Shown here in pieces: positions 1 to 9,435 of a DNA stretch of 64,000 nt. The translations under genes and the position numbers were made by a program. The stretch lies in assembly GCF_031458255.1 (NCBI RefSeq), contig NZ_JAVDYC010000001.1:4349001-4413000 (forward strand), given 5' to 3'. This DNA is from Catenuloplanes niger (lineage in GTDB: Bacteria > Actinomycetota > Actinomycetes > Mycobacteriales > Micromonosporaceae). Below the pieces are notes generated by a model that had not been told where the DNA came from, did not search any database, and saw nothing but the letters and a program-made list of their open reading frames with translations. Numbering within the stretch: the first letter of the stretch is position 1; every line of letters starts with the position of its first letter.

Positions 1-30
1 GAAGCCCCCACGTGCCTGGCGTGCGGTTGG

Positions 31-196
31 GCGGGTTGGCTGCGGGGATGTTGTGGTTGATTCGGCTCGCTTCGCTCGCTCTACGGGCTGTGGGGTGCGT
101 TACGCGGGTTGGCTGCGGGGATGTTGTGGTTGATTCGGCTCGCTTCGCTCGCCCTATGGGCTGTGGGGTGCGTTACGCGGGTTGGCCGCGGGGATG
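31..196. repeat. 73-bp tandem repeat, about 2.3 copies
   Basis: The block beginning gcgggttggctgcgg at 31 recurs at 104 and again (gcgggttggccgcgg) at 177, so the period is 73 bp and the third copy is partial. Each full copy carries ggctcgcttcgctcgc. The repeat makes short open frames on both strands that look like genes but carry no domain signal. I see no gene between 1 and 351. This is the intergenic region downstream of the phosphotransferase gene, and the array may continue to the left of the window. Confidence 0.85.
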
Positions 197-351
197 TTCG
201 GGAGAACCGGCGCCGGGCGCGGATCTCGACTGCTCGGGGGCGCCGACGGTCCCTCGGGAGGGCGTTTGCGCTGCGTGCAAGCGATCGTCAAGCTGTTCCG
301 AACGTGGGGGCGGGGATCTGCAGATGTTCGCGTACCCGGTCTCGGCGCCTT

Positions 352-879
352 CTACAGCCTCTCCGCGATCCTTTCGGCACACACGATCGACTCGGTGTGT
401 GTGGTGTCGACCTCCACGTCATACACCACGCCCTGGTGCACCATGTCGGCCTGTGCGGCGGCCATCCCTCGGACTCGGTCTCCACGGGCGATCTCTCGAC
501 CAGCGGCGACCTGCGCATCGCAGCGGACGCCGGCCCACACCACGTCCAAGCCGTTGAGCACGGCCCGCCATCGCTGCTGAGATCGAGCTCCGCTGAGGAA
601 GACATCGTCAATGATGATCTTGGCGCCGGCTGCGGCGGTCCCGGCGACTCCGGCCATCCAGGCGTTCTGCAGCCGGTCGAATTCCGGCCCGATGACGACC
701 GTGCCGTCTGCCGCGAAATCGATGCTTTCCGGCGAGCGCATGGTTGCGGGCATCGCCTCGATCAGCCGGTCGACCCCGGTCGCAAGCCACGGATCCGGAA
801 GGATCGCCTGCAGGCACCGAACGATTCCCGACTTTCCTGCGCTTGACCCACCGTTGAGCACGATCACTTGCGTTCGCAT
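352..879 (-). CDS. chloramphenicol 3-O-phosphotransferase-like protein (CPT family)
   Basis: The product is 175 aa and resembles the Streptomyces venezuelae chloramphenicol phosphotransferase along its whole length. A P-loop NGGSSAGKS lies at residues 9-17, the catalytic-type aspartate D37 in [10 protein letters not shown] is conserved, and IIIDDVFL and the C-terminal YDVEVDTTH are present. CPT phosphorylates the 3-OH of chloramphenicol and so inactivates it. A longer open frame extends upstream, but homology begins at this ATG. There is no Shine-Dalgarno sequence; a TACGGT hexamer seven bases before the ATG suggests a leaderless transcript. The drug itself is an inference: relatives of CPT occur in strains not known to make or resist chloramphenicol. 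Confidence 0.85.
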   Translation of the reverse strand: MRTQVIVLNGGSSAGKSGIVRCLQAILPDPWLATGVDRLIEAMPATMRSPESIDFAADGTVVIGPEFDRLQNAWMAGVAGTAAAGAKIIIDDVFLSGARSQQRWRAVLNGLDVVWAGVRCDAQVAAGREIARGDRVRGMAAAQADMVHQGVVYDVEVDTTHTESIVCAERIAERL

Positions 880-1106
880 GCGGTTACCGTACGGTCGCTG
901 TTCTGCAACCGCTCCCTGGTATCTGCGTTGCCGAGCAACGCTGAGGCTTCGGTTTGACGGTGCGTGCGGGTGCTTGGCGACCGTGCGCTGTAGTGGCTGT
1001 TTTCGAAGAACGTCACTTCGGCACCATGGCGGAAGGTGGGCCGTGGGTGGGTTGTATGGGTGTGGGGGTGCGAAAAAGCGGGGAAAGGCGGGTAGCCTGA
1101 GCACAT

Positions 1107-1127
1107 ATCCCATTAAGGAGATGGGAT
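1107..1127. promoter_or_regulatory. inverted repeat in the leader of the sulfotransferase gene
   Basis: ATCCCAT (1107-1113) and ATGGGAT (1121-1127) form a perfect 7-bp inverted repeat just downstream of a TAGCCT -10-like hexamer (1093-1098). A TAAGGAG lies in the loop, and the true ribosome site GGAGGGG follows at about 1137. It could be an operator or a small leader hairpin. No regulator is implied by the sequence alone. Confidence 0.4.
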
Positions 1128-1148
1128 TAACGGAGTAGGAGGGGCGCC

Positions 1149-2087
1149 ATGGCGTTGCCCGACTTCCTGATCGCGGGCGTGCCCAAGGCCGGCACGACCG
1201 CGCTGCATGCGGCACTGGCCGGGCATCCGGGGCTGTATCTGTCGCCGGTGAAGGAGCCGAAGTTCTTCCTGTCGGACGGGCCGCCGCCGAAGCACGGGGG
1301 GCCGGGAGACATCCAGACGTACCAGGAGCACGTGTGGCGGCGCGCGGACTACGAGCGGCTGTTCGCGGGAGCGCCGGCCGGGACGCTGACCGGCGAGGCG
1401 ACACCGTTCTACCTGCACGATCTGGAGGCACAGCGGCGGATCCGCGCGCTGGTGCCGGACGTACGGATCATCCTGTTGCTGCGCGACCCGGTGGACCGGG
1501 CGCATTCGAACTGGCAGCACCTGTGGACCGCGGGTCTGGAGCCGGAGGCGGACTTCGTGACCGCGATGCGGCGGGAACCGGAACGCGTCGCCGCCGGCTG
1601 GGCCGCGTTCTGGCACTACGCGGGCCTCGGGCGGTACGGGAGCCAGGTGCGGCACCTGTTCGAGCTGTTCGATCGGGAGCAGGTGCTGATCCTGCGCTAC
1701 CGGGACCTGCGGGAGACGCCGGCGGCGGCGCTGGACCGGGTGTGCGCGTTCCTCGGCGTGGCGACCGGCGTGATCGACGTGGTGCCGCCGGCGAACGTGA
1801 ACTTCTCGGTGGCGGACACGCCGGTCAACGGCGCGCTGCGCTACCTGCTGCGCACCGGCGGCCGGATCGGTCACCGCTATCCGGTGTGGCTGCGGAAGGC
1901 GTTCCGTGGACCGCTGTTGACCGCACTGCATCGGGAGCGTGGATGCCGGCCGCGGCTGACCGTCGAGCAGCGGGCGGCGGTGCTGCCGGGCTTCATCGAG
2001 GAGATCCGGCTGCTGGAGGAGGTCACCGGCGTGTCGTACGACGACTGGACGCAGTTGACCACCCATACCGCACAAGTTGTGAACTAG
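1149..2087 (+). CDS. sulfotransferase family protein
   Basis: The 312-aa product belongs to the PAPS-dependent sulfotransferase superfamily and resembles the heparan N-/O-sulfotransferase branch. The 5-prime phosphosulfate-binding loop is GVPKAGTT (residues 10-17) and the 3-prime-phosphate site is RDPVDRAHS (112-120). There is no signal peptide or membrane segment, so it should act in the cytoplasm on a carbohydrate or small-molecule acceptor. The ATG follows GGAGGGG at good spacing. The glycosidase-like gene starts 10 bp after the stop, which suggests an operon acting on one glycan or glycoside. The acceptor cannot be read from the sequence. Confidence 0.85.
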   Translation: MALPDFLIAGVPKAGTTALHAALAGHPGLYLSPVKEPKFFLSDGPPPKHGGPGDIQTYQEHVWRRADYERLFAGAPAGTLTGEATPFYLHDLEAQRRIRALVPDVRIILLLRDPVDRAHSNWQHLWTAGLEPEADFVTAMRREPERVAAGWAAFWHYAGLGRYGSQVRHLFELFDREQVLILRYRDLRETPAAALDRVCAFLGVATGVIDVVPPANVNFSVADTPVNGALRYLLRTGGRIGHRYPVWLRKAFRGPLLTALHRERGCRPRLTVEQRAAVLPGFIEEIRLLEEVTGVSYDDWTQLTTHTAQVVN

Positions 2088-2097
2088 AGGAGACAAC

Positions 2098-2991
2098 GTG
2101 ACCACGCCGACGATGACGTTCCCGCTGCCGCGGTGGCACGAGGGCACGACCGTGATCGCGCCTCCGGAGGGTCGGGCCGGTGCCTGGGCCGGCGCGCCGA
2201 GCGCGGTACGCGACGGTGACTCGATCTACCTGGCCTACCGGCTGCGCAAGCCGATCGGGGAGGGGCGCGGCTTCGTCAACGTGATCGCCCGTTCCGCGGA
2301 CGGCGTCGACTTCACCACGATCGCGGAGCTGCACCGGGACGCGTTCGGCGGCGAGTCGCTGGAGCGTCCCGCGCTGGTCCGCACGCCGGCCGGCCGGTGG
2401 CGCGTCTACGTCAGCGTGGCCACGCCCGGCACCAAGCACTGGCGCGTCGACCTGCTGGAGGCGGACACGCCGGAGGGCCTGGCCACCGCACCGGCGATCA
2501 CGGTGCTGCCCGGCGACGACACGGTCGGCGTGAAGGACCCGGTCGTGCTGTTCCACGACGGCGGCTGGCACCTCTGGGCGTCCTGCCATCCGCTGGAGAC
2601 GGACGAGCGCGCCGACCGGATGACGACCCGGTACGCGACCAGTCCGGACGGCGTGACCTGGACCTGGCGCGGCACCGCGCTGGCCGGCCGCCCCGGCGAG
2701 TGGGACGCGCGCGGTGTCCGGGTGGCCGCGGTGCTGGCGAACGGCGACGAGCTGACCGTCGCGTACGACGGGCGGGCGACCGCGGAGGAGAACTGGGAGG
2801 AGCGCACCGGCCTCGCGCGCGGCACGTTCGGCCGGCTGACCGCGGACGACGGGGACCCGATCGAGTCGCCGTACGCGCCGCACGGGCTGCGCTACCTGAG
2901 CGTGGTCGCGCTGGGCGACGGCCGCCACCGGATCTACTACGAGGGGACCCGGCCGGACGGTGCGCACGAGTTGCGTACCGAGCTGGTCTGA
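2098..2991 (+). CDS. glycosidase-like five-bladed beta-propeller protein
   Basis: A 297-aa cytoplasmic protein beginning with GTG after AGAGGAGA. It has propeller-type repeats such as RSADGVDF, ERPALVRTPAGRWRVYVS, VKDPVVLFHDGGWHLWAS and YATSPDGVTW. These are characteristic of the GH43/GH32/GH130 superfamily, and the acidic residues in ERPALV and VKDPVV sit where that fold places catalytic or binding acids. I cannot assign a family or substrate. Ten base pairs after the sulfotransferase gene, it may process the same sugar-containing compound. Confidence 0.65.
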   Translation: MTTPTMTFPLPRWHEGTTVIAPPEGRAGAWAGAPSAVRDGDSIYLAYRLRKPIGEGRGFVNVIARSADGVDFTTIAELHRDAFGGESLERPALVRTPAGRWRVYVSVATPGTKHWRVDLLEADTPEGLATAPAITVLPGDDTVGVKDPVVLFHDGGWHLWASCHPLETDERADRMTTRYATSPDGVTWTWRGTALAGRPGEWDARGVRVAAVLANGDELTVAYDGRATAEENWEERTGLARGTFGRLTADDGDPIESPYAPHGLRYLSVVALGDGRHRIYYEGTRPDGAHELRTELV

Positions 2992-3003
2992 CACGATGGG
3001 CCG

Positions 3004-3534
3004 GTGATGGGGAGCCTGAAGACCGAGCCGGCGCTCGACCGGCCGGACCTGCTGGCCGCGCCGGTCGAGGCGGCACTCCGTGACTGGCCCGGCCGGTCCG
3101 GCACGGTGGTGGCCGCGATCGACGCCGGGCTGGCCGACACGGCCGCGTTCTGCGCGGAGTACGGCGTGCGCCTCGACGAGTCCGCGAACTGCGTGATCGT
3201 GGCCGGCAAGCGCGACGGCGTCACCCGGTACGCGGCCTGCCTGCTGCTGGCCACCACGCGCGCGGACGTGAACGGTGTGGTCCGCAAGCACCTGAACGTG
3301 CGCAAGCTGAGCTTCGCGCCGATGGACGAGGCCGTGGCACTGACCGGGATGGAGTACGGCGGCATCACGCCGATCGGGCTGCCGCCGGAGTGGCCGGTCC
3401 TGGTGGACCCGCGCGTGTGTGAGGCGGCCTCAGTAGTGATCGGTTCCGGTGTCCGGCACAGCAAGCTGCAGCTCCCGGGCGCGCTCGCGGCCGAGCTCCC
3501 GCGGGCCGAGGTCGTGGCGGGGCTGGCGCGGTAG
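3004..3534 (+). CDS. YbaK/EbsC-family aminoacyl-tRNA deacylase
   Basis: The 176-aa product matches the YbaK/ProX domain, a stand-alone relative of the editing domain inserted in bacterial ProRS. Such proteins hydrolyse mischarged aminoacyl-tRNA. The region ANCVIVAGKRDGVTRYAACL contains the conserved lysine after the V-I-V strand, and GMEYGGITPIGLP is the family glycine-rich signature. Tandem starts GTG (3004) and ATG (3007) are both possible. The gene begins 12 bp after the propeller gene. A true ProS with its own INS domain is encoded 0.7 kb downstream on the opposite strand, so this protein could complement its editing. Confidence 0.8.
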   Translation: MMGSLKTEPALDRPDLLAAPVEAALRDWPGRSGTVVAAIDAGLADTAAFCAEYGVRLDESANCVIVAGKRDGVTRYAACLLLATTRADVNGVVRKHLNVRKLSFAPMDEAVALTGMEYGGITPIGLPPEWPVLVDPRVCEAASVVIGSGVRHSKLQLPGALAAELPRAEVVAGLAR

Positions 3535-3581
3535 TGAGGCGGGCTCAGTGAACGTGAGCCCGCCACGTTTCACGTGAAACA

Positions 3582-4001
3582 TCAGGAGATCTGGCGCTTG
3601 AGCCGGGCCAGGATCGCGTGCCCGCCACGCACCCGCAGCGGGCTGATCACCTCGGCCAGCCCCATCCGCACGTAGAGGTCGTCCGGCACGGCGAGCACCT
3701 CGGACACGGTCGCGCCGGCCAGGCCCTCCGCGAGGATGCCGGCGAACGCGCGCGTGGTCGGCGCCTCCGGCGGCGCGTCGAAGTACGTGGTCACCACGCC
3801 GTCCGCGTCCACCTCCGCGTGCAGGAAGAACGCGGTCTGGCACTCCGGGACCTGCTCCATGCCCTCGTGGGCCAGGGTGGGCGGCAGCGGCGGGACGGCG
3901 TCGGAGAACTCCAGCAGCATCTCCAGCACCACGTCCCGCGGCGCGGAGGCCAGTTCGTCGACGATCTCGGCCAGCTTCGGCGGCATCTCAGGCATGATCA
4001 C
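3582..4001 (-). CDS. SufE family Fe-S cluster assembly/sulfur acceptor protein
   Basis: A 139-aa SufE-like protein, the usual length. The sulfur-accepting cysteine lies in VPECQTAFF (C54 counted from the GTG), and VRMGLAEVISPLRVRGGHAIL is the conserved C-terminal part. SufE takes persulfide sulfur from a cysteine desulfurase. The GTG (4001) overlaps the stop of an upstream 47-codon CBS-like frame in GTGA, so translation may be coupled; an ATG six bases further in is an alternative start. In many actinobacteria sufE sits next to a rhodanese gene; here a rhodanese lies 4.5 kb away. Confidence 0.85.
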   Translation of the reverse strand: MIMPEMPPKLAEIVDELASAPRDVVLEMLLEFSDAVPPLPPTLAHEGMEQVPECQTAFFLHAEVDADGVVTTYFDAPPEAPTTRAFAGILAEGLAGATVSEVLAVPDDLYVRMGLAEVISPLRVRGGHAILARLKRQIS

Positions 4002-4141
4002 AAACTACTCACCAGATCGCCGCGTGCCACGATGCCCATCGGCTGCCGGTCCGGGTCGCGGATCAGCAGCCGCCGCACGGCCGCCTGCGCGGCGTCGTCG
4101 AGCGTGGTGTCCGCGGGCAGGTAGACGACATCGCGAGTCAT
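3998..4141 (-). CDS. short CBS-domain-like remnant upstream of sufE
   Basis: A 47-aa frame begins MTRDVVYLPADTTLDDAAQA and ends QPMGIVARGDLVSSL. Both ends match a single CBS motif (MTRDVVtvpaDTtLdeAA and then PvGIVs.GDL). The usual middle helix and strand are shortened to AVRRLLIRDPDR, so about ten residues are missing. Its TGA overlaps the sufE GTG. It may be a decayed CBS protein kept because it couples translation to sufE, or a real micro-protein. It was found by reading the strand directly. Confidence 0.5.
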   Translation of the reverse strand: MTRDVVYLPADTTLDDAAQAAVRRLLIRDPDRQPMGIVARGDLVSSL

Positions 4142-4192
4142 GAGCGCACCGACTCTCACCATGTCCGTCCACCTACCCGGCGGACAGGAGCC

Positions 4193-5926
4193 TCAATCGC
4201 TGGTCAGGAGCCCGACCACGTCGGAGAGCGGGACCTCGGAGCGCTCGCTCGTGGCGCGCACGCGCAGCTCCACGACGCCGTCCGTGGCACCGCGGCCGAC
4301 CACGATCGAGTGCGGCGCACCGATCAGATCCGCGTCCGCGAACCGCACGCCGGTGGACACCTTCGCCGGCCGGTCGTCCAGCAGCACCCGGAGGCCCGCG
4401 GCGACCAGCGTCGAGGCGAGCTCAGTGGCGATCTCCAGCTGGGCACCCTTGCCGGCCGGGATCACCTGCACGTCGAACGGGGCCACCGACTTCGGCCACA
4501 CCAGGCCGCGCTCGTCGCAGTGCTGCTCCGCGATGGCCGCGACCGCGCGGGAGACGCCCACGCCGTACGACCCCATGGTGATCCGGACCGGCTTGCCGTC
4601 CTGGCCCAGCGCGTCCAGCCCGAACGCGTCCGCGAACCGGCGGCCGAGCTGGAAGATGTGCCCGATCTCGATGCCGCGGCGGATCTCCAGCGTGCCGTCC
4701 GCGCAGTTCGGGCACGGGTCGCCGGCGCGGACCTCGACCGCCTCGATGGTGCCGTCCGGCGTGAAGTCACGCCCGGAGACCACGTTCGTGGCGTGCTTGC
4801 CGGCCTCGTTCGCACCGGTCAACCACGCGCTGCCGGCCGCGACGCGCGGGTCGACCAGGTAGCGGGCGTCGAGCTTCTGCGGGCCGATGTAGCCGCGGAC
4901 CAGGTCGGGCCGGGACGCGAAGTCCTCGAACATGGTGACCGCGGCCGGGTGCACCTGCGCCTCGACTCGCTTCAGGTCCACCTCGCGGTCGCCGGGCACG
5001 CCGATGACCAGCAACTCCTTCTCCGCGACACCGGGCCGGCTCAACTCCACGACCACGTTCTTCAGCGTGTCGGCGGCGGTCCAGTCGGTGCGGCCGGCCA
5101 GCCCGCGCGCGTTGGCCAGGTCGACGAGCGACGCGATCGTCGGCGTCTCCGGGGTGTCGTGCACCTCCAGCCCCGGGTGCTCCCTGTCGATCGGAGCGGG
5201 AACGGGCGTCGTCACCGCCTCGGTGTTGGCCGCGTAGGAGCAGACCGCGCAGCCCACGAACGTGTCCTCGCCGACCTCGGCCGCCGCGAGGAACTCCTCG
5301 GAACCGGAGCCACCCATCGCGCCCGACTGCGCCGACACGATCGTGAAGTCCAGCCCGAGACGTTCGAAGATCCGCTGGTACGCGACGCGGTGCTTCGCGT
5401 AGGACTCGCGCAGGCCGTCGTCCGTGAGGTCGAACGAGTACGCGTCCTTCATCAGGAACTCGCGCCCGCGGAGCAGCCCGGCCCGTGGCCGCGCCTCGTC
5501 CCGGAACTTGGTCTGGATCTGGTAGAGGATCACCGGGAAGTCGCGGTACGACCCGAACAGGTCCTGCACCAGCAGCGTGAACAGCTCCTCGTGCGTCGGC
5601 GCCAGCAGGTACTCCGCGCCGCGCCGGTCCTTGAGCCGGAAGATGTCGTCACCGTACGCGGTCCACCGGCCGCTCTTCTCGTACGCGTCGCGGGGGAGCA
5701 GTGCCGGGAAGTGCACCTCCTGCCCGCCGATCGCGCGCATCTCCTCGTGCACGATCGCGGCGACCCGGTCCAGCACCATCTTGCCCAGCGGCAGCCAGGT
5801 GTAGCCACCCGGCGCGGCACGCCGGACGTAACCGGCGCGGACCAGCAACCGGTGGCTCGGAACCTCGGCCTCGGCGGGGTCCTCGCGGAGTGTGCGGAGG
5901 AACAGGGTCGACATGCGAAGCAGCAT
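4193..5926 (-). CDS. proS: prolyl-tRNA synthetase (bacterial type)
   Basis: A 577-aa class II aminoacyl-tRNA synthetase that charges tRNA-Pro. Class II motif 2 is visible in [17 protein letters not shown], motif 3 in the [17 protein letters not shown] segment, and the INS editing domain occupies roughly residues 220-400, as in bacterial-type ProRS. The C-terminal anticodon-binding domain follows. The start is MLLRMSTLF or the second ATG four codons later. No Shine-Dalgarno sequence is present, and a TACCCT -10-like hexamer sits just before the ATG, consistent with a leaderless message. Confidence 0.95.
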   Translation of the reverse strand: MLLRMSTLFLRTLREDPAEAEVPSHRLLVRAGYVRRAAPGGYTWLPLGKMVLDRVAAIVHEEMRAIGGQEVHFPALLPRDAYEKSGRWTAYGDDIFRLKDRRGAEYLLAPTHEELFTLLVQDLFGSYRDFPVILYQIQTKFRDEARPRAGLLRGREFLMKDAYSFDLTDDGLRESYAKHRVAYQRIFERLGLDFTIVSAQSGAMGGSGSEEFLAAAEVGEDTFVGCAVCSYAANTEAVTTPVPAPIDREHPGLEVHDTPETPTIASLVDLANARGLAGRTDWTAADTLKNVVVELSRPGVAEKELLVIGVPGDREVDLKRVEAQVHPAAVTMFEDFASRPDLVRGYIGPQKLDARYLVDPRVAAGSAWLTGANEAGKHATNVVSGRDFTPDGTIEAVEVRAGDPCPNCADGTLEIRRGIEIGHIFQLGRRFADAFGLDALGQDGKPVRITMGSYGVGVSRAVAAIAEQHCDERGLVWPKSVAPFDVQVIPAGKGAQLEIATELASTLVAAGLRVLLDDRPAKVSTGVRFADADLIGAPHSIVVGRGATDGVVELRVRATSERSEVPLSDVVGLLTSD

Positions 5927-6022
5927 GCGAAAAGGGTACGGCGCACAGCGCGGGCAACCATTGCCGGGCAGACTCGCGTCTGGGCTGACATGACCCCCTC
6001 AGCTGCCGTCAGGAGGACACCG

Positions 6023-6520
6023 GTGGCCGACCCGCCGTCACCGGACTTCGACGACTTCGTCCGCGGCCGCACGCCCGCGCTGCTGCGCGCGGCCTACCTG
6101 CTCACCGGCGACCAGCACCTTGCCGAGGACCTCGTGCAGTCCGCGCTGGCCGGGACGCACCGCGCGTGGCGGCGGCTGGAACGGGTGGACAACGCCGAGG
6201 CGTACACCCGGAAGATCATGTATCACCTGCAGGTCTCCTGGTGGCGGCGCCGCCGGGTGGCCGAGGTGCTGCCGGGTGACCTGCCGGAGCGCGCGGGCCG
6301 GGCCGGCACCGACCCCACGCTGCGGTTGACGTTGCGCGCCGCGTTGCTGACGCTGCCGCCCCGGCAGCGCGCGGTGATCGTGCTGCGGTTCTTCGAGGAC
6401 CGCACGGAGGCGGAGACCGCGTACCTGCTCGGGGTCACGGTCGGCACCGTGAAGAGCCAGACCGCGAAGGCGCTGGCCAAGCTCCGCGCCGTGACCGACC
6501 TCGACGGGAGCCGGGCATGA
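6023..6520 (+). CDS. SigE-family ECF RNA polymerase sigma factor
   Basis: A 165-aa sigma-70-like factor with only regions 2 and 4. Region 2 covers LLRAAYLLTGDQHLAEDLVQ to the basic WWRRRR, and region 4 covers LPPRQRAVIVLRFFEDRTEA to VTVGTVKSQTAKALAKLR. It fits the actinobacterial SigE group. AGGAGG lies 6 bp before GTG 6023, so I choose that start over ATG 5990. Its stop overlaps the next gene in ATGA. The overlapping partner is a membrane protein and probably controls or reads out the sigma factor. Confidence 0.9.
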   Translation: MADPPSPDFDDFVRGRTPALLRAAYLLTGDQHLAEDLVQSALAGTHRAWRRLERVDNAEAYTRKIMYHLQVSWWRRRRVAEVLPGDLPERAGRAGTDPTLRLTLRAALLTLPPRQRAVIVLRFFEDRTEAETAYLLGVTVGTVKSQTAKALAKLRAVTDLDGSRA

Positions 6521-7617
6521 ACCTCGACGACCTCCGTGCCGGCCTGGCCGACCTCGCCGAGGAGGCCCGGCCGGTCGACCTGCGCGACCGCGCGGTGCGC
6601 ACCTCGCACCGCATCGCGCGGATCCGGCTCGCGCTGGCCGCGGCCGCCACCGTGGCGGTCGTCGGCGTCACGTCCGCCGGCTTCGCGCTGCGCGGCGGCA
6701 ACGACCGCGCGCTCCCGGAGATCGCCACGCCACCGGCCGGCGCGACCTCCGCGGTCTACATCGACAACCTCGCGGGCTTCGGGAACATGGCGGTCTGGGA
6801 CGGCGGCGGCGTGCGGACCCTGTACTTCCGCGACTTTCCGGTCGGCCGGTACGGCGGCGACGAACTGCGGGACTCGCTGGCCGTCTCGCCGGACGGCACC
6901 CACCTGTCCTGGATCTCGAACGCCGGCCTGCACCTGAGCCGGCTCGGCGACAACGACATGGTCGTGCTGAACCGGCAGGACGAGGACTTCCGGTTCAGCG
7001 GTGGTTGTTCCGCGCCGGCCTGGTCCTCCGACTCGACCCGGTTGCTGGCGGTGATGTGGCAGCCCGAGACGAACAGCGCGCAGACCGGCTGGTTCGCGGT
7101 CGACGGCGGAGCCTTCACGCCGCGCGACGACGAGAAGCTCCGGTACGCCTGCGACGTGCACATCAACGGCGACTGGGTGGCCTACACCGTGCATCCCCGG
7201 CTCGGGGTCTCCGAGACGTACGTGCGGAACCTGCGCACCGGCGCGAGCAGAACGATTCCCAACCTGTCCGGGAACCGGCTGGACCTCGAGATCAGCAGCG
7301 TCTCGCCGGACGGGGAACGGATCACCGCGCGTCTGATCGACAACGACGCGGAGCGGCAGACCGCACCGCCGCGCACGTTGGAGGCCAACCACGTGATCGA
7401 CACCAGGACCGGTGAGTCGCTGCCACTCGACGACGACACCGACGGTCTGGGTCCGCACCAGCTCTTCTTCACGCCGGCCGGTGACCTGGTGGCCCGCTAC
7501 GTCGAGGCGGACCGGTCGTGGCTGTCGATCCTCAGCCGGGACGGGCGGCTGCTCGGCCGGGCCGACGAGCCCGCGGAGGTGCGCGAGTCGGTTCTGCTCC
7601 GCCTGGTCGTCCCCTGA
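6517..7617 (+). CDS. single-pass membrane protein with extracytoplasmic propeller-like domain, sigma-factor partner
   Basis: The 366-aa protein has a charged cytoplasmic N-terminus (about 35 residues), one transmembrane helix (LALAAAATVAVVGVTSAGFA) and a long outer domain with TolB/WD40-like strands such as AVSPDGTHLSWISNAGLHL and SVSPDGERI. It lacks the HxxxCxxC zinc motif of ZAS anti-sigma factors. The ATGA overlap with the ECF gene implies translational coupling. By position it is a candidate anti-sigma or sensor partner, but no anti-sigma domain is recognisable. A strong terminator follows. Confidence 0.75.
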   Translation: MNLDDLRAGLADLAEEARPVDLRDRAVRTSHRIARIRLALAAAATVAVVGVTSAGFALRGGNDRALPEIATPPAGATSAVYIDNLAGFGNMAVWDGGGVRTLYFRDFPVGRYGGDELRDSLAVSPDGTHLSWISNAGLHLSRLGDNDMVVLNRQDEDFRFSGGCSAPAWSSDSTRLLAVMWQPETNSAQTGWFAVDGGAFTPRDDEKLRYACDVHINGDWVAYTVHPRLGVSETYVRNLRTGASRTIPNLSGNRLDLEISSVSPDGERITARLIDNDAERQTAPPRTLEANHVIDTRTGESLPLDDDTDGLGPHQLFFTPAGDLVARYVEADRSWLSILSRDGRLLGRADEPAEVRESVLLRLVVP

Positions 7618-7640
7618 TCAGGCAACACAACAACACACAA

Positions 7641-7680
7641 ACCCGCCGCCGGTACGTACCGGCGGCGGGTCTCGTTGTTT
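7641..7680 (+). terminator. rho-independent terminator after the sigma-factor operon
   Basis: A perfect 30-bp palindrome (two 15-nt arms, 7641-7655 and 7656-7670, centred on gtac|gtac) is followed by ctcgttgttttg. It lies 24 bp after the stop codon. Confidence 0.85.
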
Positions 7681-7766
7681 TGAAGCTCACCTATCGAGGG
7701 CCTACCGGCGGGTAATGGGAGTCGGCAAAATGCCTGTGGTGTGCAACTACCTAGTGGGGGACAGGT

Positions 7767-8543
7767 ATGCGCTGGCGTAACTTCGTGGCCGTCGGGGACA
7801 GCTTCTCCGAGGGGATGGACGACCCGTACCCGGACGGCACGTTCCGCGGCTGGGCCGATCTGGTCGCCACCCGGCTCGCCGCCGAGGCCGGGCCGGACTT
7901 CCGCTACGCGAACCTGGCGGTCCGTGGCCGGCTGCTCCCGTCCGTGACCGCCGACCAGCTGCCGGTCGCGTTGGAGATGCGGCCCGACCTGGTCAGCTTC
8001 GCGGCCGGCGGCAACGACATCCTGCGCCCGAAGTGCGAGCCGGCCGCGGTGTGCGACAGCTTCCACGACTCGATCACCCGGATCCGCGCGACCGGCGCCG
8101 ACGCGATCGTGTTCCGGTTCGCGGACGTGACGCTGCGGCTGCCCGGCCAGCGCGTGATGGGCCCGCGCGTCGCCTACATGAACGCGCGGGTCGGCGAGAC
8201 CGCGGCGGAGACCGGCGCCTACCTGATCGACCTGTTCGCCGACGACGAGTTCCGCAACCCGCTGCTGTGGAGCATCGACCGGCTGCACCTGTCCGACATC
8301 GGCCACCGCCGGACCGCCGCGCACGTGCTGAACGCACTCGGCGTCGCGGTGGACGAGGACTGGATGCTGGTCCCGCCGCACCCGGCGCCGTCGCCGTGGC
8401 TGCTGGCCCGCGGCGCGGACCTGCGCTGGGCCGGCCGCTACCTGGCGCCGTGGGTGAAGCGCCGGCTGACCGGCCGCTCCTCCGGCGATCTGATCGCCCC
8501 GAAACGACCGTCGCTCGCGCCGATCGTCCGCGAGGACGCGTAA
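7767..8543 (+). CDS. SGNH/GDSL hydrolase family protein
   Basis: A 258-aa esterase/lipase-type protein. Block I GDSFSEG puts the nucleophile at S12, block III is GGND, and the block V Asp-His pair is D171 and H174 in [12 protein letters not shown]. No signal peptide is present, so it should act in the cytoplasm; the substrate is unknown. The basic C-terminal tail ([11 protein letters not shown]) is common in the actinobacterial homologues. ATG follows a GGGGGACAGG ribosome site. Confidence 0.88.
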   Translation: MRWRNFVAVGDSFSEGMDDPYPDGTFRGWADLVATRLAAEAGPDFRYANLAVRGRLLPSVTADQLPVALEMRPDLVSFAAGGNDILRPKCEPAAVCDSFHDSITRIRATGADAIVFRFADVTLRLPGQRVMGPRVAYMNARVGETAAETGAYLIDLFADDEFRNPLLWSIDRLHLSDIGHRRTAAHVLNALGVAVDEDWMLVPPHPAPSPWLLARGADLRWAGRYLAPWVKRRLTGRSSGDLIAPKRPSLAPIVREDA

Positions 8544-8553
8544 CTTAGGAACC

Positions 8554-9435
8554 ATGCCCGCATCCACGGATCCCGCACCGCACCTGCAGGACTACGCGCA
8601 TCCCGAGCGCCTGGTGACCACCGACTGGCTGGCGGAACACCTGCGCGATCCAGGCCTCGTCGTGGTCGAGTCGGACGAGGACGTGCTGCTCTACGACACC
8701 GGCCACATCCCGGGCGCGGTGAAGGTCGACTGGCACACCGAGCTGAACGACCCGGTGACCCGCGACTACCTGACCGCGGAGCGGTTCGCGGAACTGTGCG
8801 CGGCCAAGGGCATCGGCCGCGACGACACGATCGTGTTCTACGGCGACAACTTCAACTGGTGGGCGGCGTACGCACTCTGGGTGTTCACGCTCTTCGGCCA
8901 CACCGACGTGCGGTTGCTCGACGGCGGCCGGCAGAAGTGGGCCGCGGAGGGTCGTGAGCTGACCCGCGACCGCACCACCCGCCCGCGCGCCGACTACCCG
9001 GTGCCGGTCCGTGAGGACGCGCCGATCCGCGCGTTCCGCGAGGAGGTCGAGTCGCACGCCGGCGCGGGCCGGCCGCTGGTCGACGTGCGGTCGCCGGGGG
9101 AGTACAGCGGCGAGCTGACACACATGCCGGACTACCCGCAGGAGGGCGCGCTGCGCGGCGGTCACATCCCGGGCGCGGTGAACCGGCCGTGGAAGCAGGC
9201 GGCCCGCGAGGACGGCACGTTCAAGCCGGCCGCCGAGCTGCGGGAGCTCTACGCGGACCTGACCGGGGCGGCCGACGTGATCGCCTACTGCCGGATCGGG
9301 GAGCGGTCCAGCCACACCTGGTTCGTGCTGCAGCACCTGCTCGGGTTGCCGGCGGTGCGCAACTACGACGGCTCGTGGACCGAGTGGGGCAACCTGGTCC
9401 GCGCGCCGATCGTGAAGGGCCCGAATCCGCGTTGA
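8554..9435 (+). CDS. thiosulfate sulfurtransferase (two-domain rhodanese)
   Basis: A 293-aa protein with two rhodanese domains: an inactive N-terminal one and a C-terminal one with catalytic C246 in the loop [10 protein letters not shown]. It transfers a sulfane sulfur from thiosulfate or a similar donor to an acceptor thiol. It resembles the CysA/SseA-type sulfurtransferases of actinobacteria, whose gene is often next to sufE. Start ATG follows TTAGGAAC. The next gene begins at TTG 9432, inside this gene's stop (TTGA), so the two are probably co-translated. Confidence 0.9.
   Translation: MPASTDPAPHLQDYAHPERLVTTDWLAEHLRDPGLVVVESDEDVLLYDTGHIPGAVKVDWHTELNDPVTRDYLTAERFAELCAAKGIGRDDTIVFYGDNFNWWAAYALWVFTLFGHTDVRLLDGGRQKWAAEGRELTRDRTTRPRADYPVPVREDAPIRAFREEVESHAGAGRPLVDVRSPGEYSGELTHMPDYPQEGALRGGHIPGAVNRPWKQAAREDGTFKPAAELRELYADLTGAADVIAYCRIGERSSHTWFVLQHLLGLPAVRNYDGSWTEWGNLVRAPIVKGPNPR

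Noticed and set aside
880-1431. N-terminal extension of the chloramphenicol phosphotransferase-like frame
   Set aside because: It overlaps the sulfotransferase gene in antisense, is Pro/Arg-rich, and similarity to CPT begins at ATG 879.
4310-6022. Long plus-strand frame across proS leading into the sigma-factor gene
   Set aside because: Antisense to proS. The sigma-factor part starts at GTG 6023 with its own AGGAGG; the upstream part has no domain.
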